From positions 1-7,931 of the forward strand of contig DIYD01000256.1 of assembly GCA_002428905.1 (NCBI GenBank): a DNA stretch of 7,931 nt, given 5' to 3'. Shown here one piece after another: positions 5,624 to 7,931 of this stretch (the first letter of the stretch is position 1; each line of letters opens with the position of its first letter). The notes under the pieces were generated by a model. It saw only the letters and a program-made list of their open reading frames with translations. It did no database searches and was not told the DNA's origin. The DNA comes from Bacteroidetes bacterium UBA6063. GTDB lineage: Bacteria > Bacteroidota > Bacteroidia > NS11-12g > UBA9320. Both the position numbers and the translations under genes were made by a program.

Positions 5624-7931
5624 GTCGTTAATAATGGTAGTGTAAGAATTTGTTGTGTGCCTGGTCCGTCAGAAGCAGGAAGGTTCTCAATGGTAAAATC
5701 GGTAGGTATTTTATACATCAGTGCCAGGTTTTCAATGCGTCGCTTCACATTAAGTAAACCGCTCGGTACATGGTTGCGTCGTTTGTTAAAGCCCGGGAAA
5801 TAACCAGGACCATTATCCGTGATTGTAATGCTAAGCTGATTGACCTTTTTTTCAATGCGAATGCGTATGATGCCCTTTTCAACGCGTGCTATCCCATGTT
5901 GTATGGCGTTTTCCACCAGGGGTTGTAATACCATAGGTGGCGTCTTGATTTTGTCCAGATCCGTGAAGTTATTGTGTGAGATGTCTAATTCCACGTCATT
6001 AGACAAGCGCAGTTTCTCAATGGCGAAGTAATTCTCAAGCAGGTTGATTTCCTGCGACAGAGGAATCAAATTTTTACCCGAGGATGAAATCACATCACGT
6101 AGTAAACCGGAGAAGATTTCCAGGTATTCAACGGCCTTATCGTTCTGCTTAGCTCGCACAAAGTAGTGAAACGTATTGAGCGCATTAAAGGTAAAGTGCG
6201 GACTAATCTGCGATTGCAACGCCTGAATGCGGGATAATACTGCTTCCTCTTGTTGGATGGTTAGCTCGAGTTGAGCACGGTGTCGATCGCGTTGCATGCG
6301 ATTGTACAGGTAAGCTACCAACGATAAAATGATCATTCCAGCGATCCAGGGTGTATACGGATGGTCTAATAGAGGTACTTCATTTACAATAGTCAATGCT
6401 ATCGGTTGGAGACGACGCCCAAATACATCAATGACCTGGATGCTCAAGTGATGTTCACCCGGTTTTAAGTTCCGTAAATGTGCAATGGCATTTGAAGATT
6501 CAATCCATTCACCTGCGAAATAATAGCGAATACCTCGGATGTTGAATGCTGGGTTAAAGACCTGAATATCAGCGCTATTTGTCGACTTGTCAACGCGTAC
6601 ATACAAGTCGTTAACCGGTGCGAAATACGTGCTGTTTTTTTTAATTCGAACCCTGGTGTTTTGCACGAGTTTAGCTGGTTGGAAGGAAATGGGTATATAC
6701 ATTACCCGGTTGTCCATCAAAAGCGTGATGGTGTCACCTGCAATGGCAAAGTCGATGGGCAGGTGCTGGTTTTTTGCCTGAATGTTCCAAACCAAATGAA
6801 GGCTATCACCAACCAGATAGTACAGACCAAAACCCAACCGCGTTGCTGCATAAATACGATGTTCGAGTACATCTATTTTGGTATAGACCTCACCAACAGG
6901 TGAACGGATGAGATGTTCCTCAATCACCGGTTTGTCTAAACCGTTTAGCCACTTCATTTTGCTACTGTGGGTAAGACCGATCAGCGTTTCGTTATCCAGA
7001 GTTTTGAGATCGGAGTAACCCGTTTGATGAATAACAGCAGTTTTGATGGTATCCGGATAGATTTCCAATTTGGCTATACCGCTGCTAGACAACACATAAC
7101 TGTTGCGGTGACTGTCTGTAAAAAATCCAGTGTAATATCCAAGTTTTGGAAGCTTTAATGTACTGGGATTCCCCTGTTCAATGACCTTGGCGAACTGAGA
7201 CATCAGGCACAACGTTTTGTTCTCCGTGTGCATTACATCAATACAGTTACCTATAGGCTTACTAAAGTTGTTCCACACAATTTTAGGGCCCTTGTTGCTT
7301 GTATTGACCTTGCCTTCTATATAGGCTTTCCGGGTACAGAGGTACAGATTGTCATTTTCGGCATAGATTTTATTTATTTCTTGCACAGGAAGGTTGTAGA
7401 GTGCAGATTCATTTATCGTATATGTACGTCCGACCATTTTTAACTTAGACATAGCACCATAAAGAATACTGGTATGATCATCCAGGGCGGTTAACTTACC
7501 CCAACGTATGTTGTTATGAAACACTGTAATATCGAAAGACGCCATATGTACGGGACAGAAAAACAGGCCATTATTAAATGTACCACACCAGAGATTCCCG
7601 ACATGATCCTTATAAATTCGTGTAAAAGCGGTTTCTGGTTGCACAATCAAGCTTGGCTTGGAACCCGTTCTGGAAACGCATGAGATACTGTTTTCTGATA
7701 CAACGGCAAGCGTTGTGTCGTTCATAAATTGGAAGTACTCGGGCCTACCCAGTTGGCTGTCACCGCCTATTTCAAATGCTGGTCCTTTCACCGACCATTG
7801 GGCATGGAGTGTTTTATTTGTAAGGTTATACCACAGGGTGTTTGGTTTAGCATAGTCGGATATCAGAAATTTACCGGGCAAGCCGGTTTCAGTCCTCATT
7901 GGAGACGAGTCATGCAATTGAGATAAGACAT
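5620..7931 (-). CDS. LytS-type sensor histidine kinase with N-terminal two-component-regulator propeller (5' partial)
   Basis: Residues are numbered from the TTG at 7917-7915. The frame stays open to the right edge (Val-Leu-Ser-Gln precede), so the gene is truncated and its N-terminus is missing. Residues ~1-415 are propeller-like beta repeats, with one clear Reg_prop blade at 102-120 (YKDHVGNLWCGTFNNGLFF) and degenerate ones elsewhere. A Y_Y_Y-like beta domain (about 425-512) ends in LKPGEHHLSIQV. One transmembrane helix (522-538) and a short coiled-coil linker (about 541-568) follow. The LytS-type His-kinase motif LQSQISPHFTFNALN (567-581) has the phosphorylatable His574. The ATPase domain shows the N-box LVENAIQHG (667-675), DNGPG (701-705) and SGLLNV (719-724), and ends at GTQQILTLPL (753-762). 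Full-length relatives are often about 1000 residues, so roughly a quarter is missing. It should sense a periplasmic or surface cue and phosphorylate the regulator encoded directly downstream. The ligand is unknown. Confidence 0.95.
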   Translation of the reverse strand, partial: VLSQLHDSSPMRTETGLPGKFLISDYAKPNTLWYNLTNKTLHAQWSVKGPAFEIGGDSQLGRPEYFQFMNDTTLAVVSENSISCVSRTGSKPSLIVQPETAFTRIYKDHVGNLWCGTFNNGLFFCPVHMASFDITVFHNNIRWGKLTALDDHTSILYGAMSKLKMVGRTYTINESALYNLPVQEINKIYAENDNLYLCTRKAYIEGKVNTSNKGPKIVWNNFSKPIGNCIDVMHTENKTLCLMSQFAKVIEQGNPSTLKLPKLGYYTGFFTDSHRNSYVLSSSGIAKLEIYPDTIKTAVIHQTGYSDLKTLDNETLIGLTHSSKMKWLNGLDKPVIEEHLIRSPVGEVYTKIDVLEHRIYAATRLGFGLYYLVGDSLHLVWNIQAKNQHLPIDFAIAGDTITLLMDNRVMYIPISFQPAKLVQNTRVRIKKNSTYFAPVNDLYVRVDKSTNSADIQVFNPAFNIRGIRYYFAGEWIESSNAIAHLRNLKPGEHHLSIQVIDVFGRRLQPIALTIVNEVPLLDHPYTPWIAGMIILSLVAYLYNRMQRDRHRAQLELTIQQEEAVLSRIQALQSQISPHFTFNALNTFHYFVRAKQNDKAVEYLEIFSGLLRDVISSSGKNLIPLSQEINLLENYFAIEKLRLSNDVELDISHNNFTDLDKIKTPPMVLQPLVENAIQHGIARVEKGIIRIRIEKKVNQLSITITDNGPGYFPGFNKRRNHVPSGLLNVKRRIENLALMYKIPTDFTIENLPASDGPGTQQILTLPLLTT
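6304..6354 (-). other. Transmembrane helix of the sensor kinase
   Basis: Residues 522-538 (TPWIAGMIILSLVAYLY) form the only strongly hydrophobic stretch in the visible kinase. It is followed by a basic segment (N-R-M-Q-R-D-R), consistent with a cytoplasmic side after the helix. This puts the propeller and Y_Y_Y region in the periplasm and the kinase core in the cytoplasm. Confidence 0.85.

Noticed and set aside
7915..7917. TTG as the start codon of the kinase gene
   Set aside because: The frame continues to the window edge, and the protein would begin inside the propeller with no signal peptide, so the real start is outside the window.

Overview
The window comes from a Bacteroidota chromosome, probably Cytophagales, Chitinophagales or a relative; I cannot name the genus. 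The evidence is a very large secreted protein ending in a type IX secretion (T9SS) type B, gliding-motility-type sorting domain, and a LytS-type sensor kinase with an N-terminal beta-propeller, both hallmarks of the phylum. The start I can examine also lacks a Shine-Dalgarno sequence, as is usual there. The moderate GC content, somewhat below 50% by eye, fits.

Layout: three genes fill almost all of it. (1) Bases 1-4804, plus strand: the 3' part, nearly the whole, of a giant surface or secreted protein. In order it has the end of a signal peptide, thirteen Ig/PKD-like modules each with exactly one cysteine pair, four fibronectin-III-like modules arranged as a duplicated two-module unit, and the T9SS type B C-terminal domain. 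(2) Bases 4850-5623, minus strand: a complete LytTR response regulator. (3) Bases 5620-7931, minus strand: the C-terminal ~767 residues of its partner kinase, running off the right edge. The kinase and regulator genes overlap by 4 bases (ATGA) and form an operon whose promoter is outside the window. The adhesin and the two-component operon converge, with 45 bases between their stop codons and no convincing terminator.

How they work together: the large protein should cross the inner membrane by Sec and the outer membrane by T9SS, and then act outside the cell in adhesion, gliding or matrix binding. The kinase should sense something through its periplasmic propeller and signal through one membrane helix to a LytS-type kinase core. 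That core phosphorylates Asp59 of the LytTR regulator, which binds DNA. Nothing in the sequence shows that this pair regulates the adhesin; their proximity is the only hint.

I see no RNA genes, mobile elements, CRISPR arrays or DNA-level tandem repeats. The window looks like ordinary Bacteroidota accessory or surface-protein territory and I do not see a clearly new system. The most informative structure is the strict two-cysteines-per-module rule and the A-B-A'-B' duplication in the large protein.
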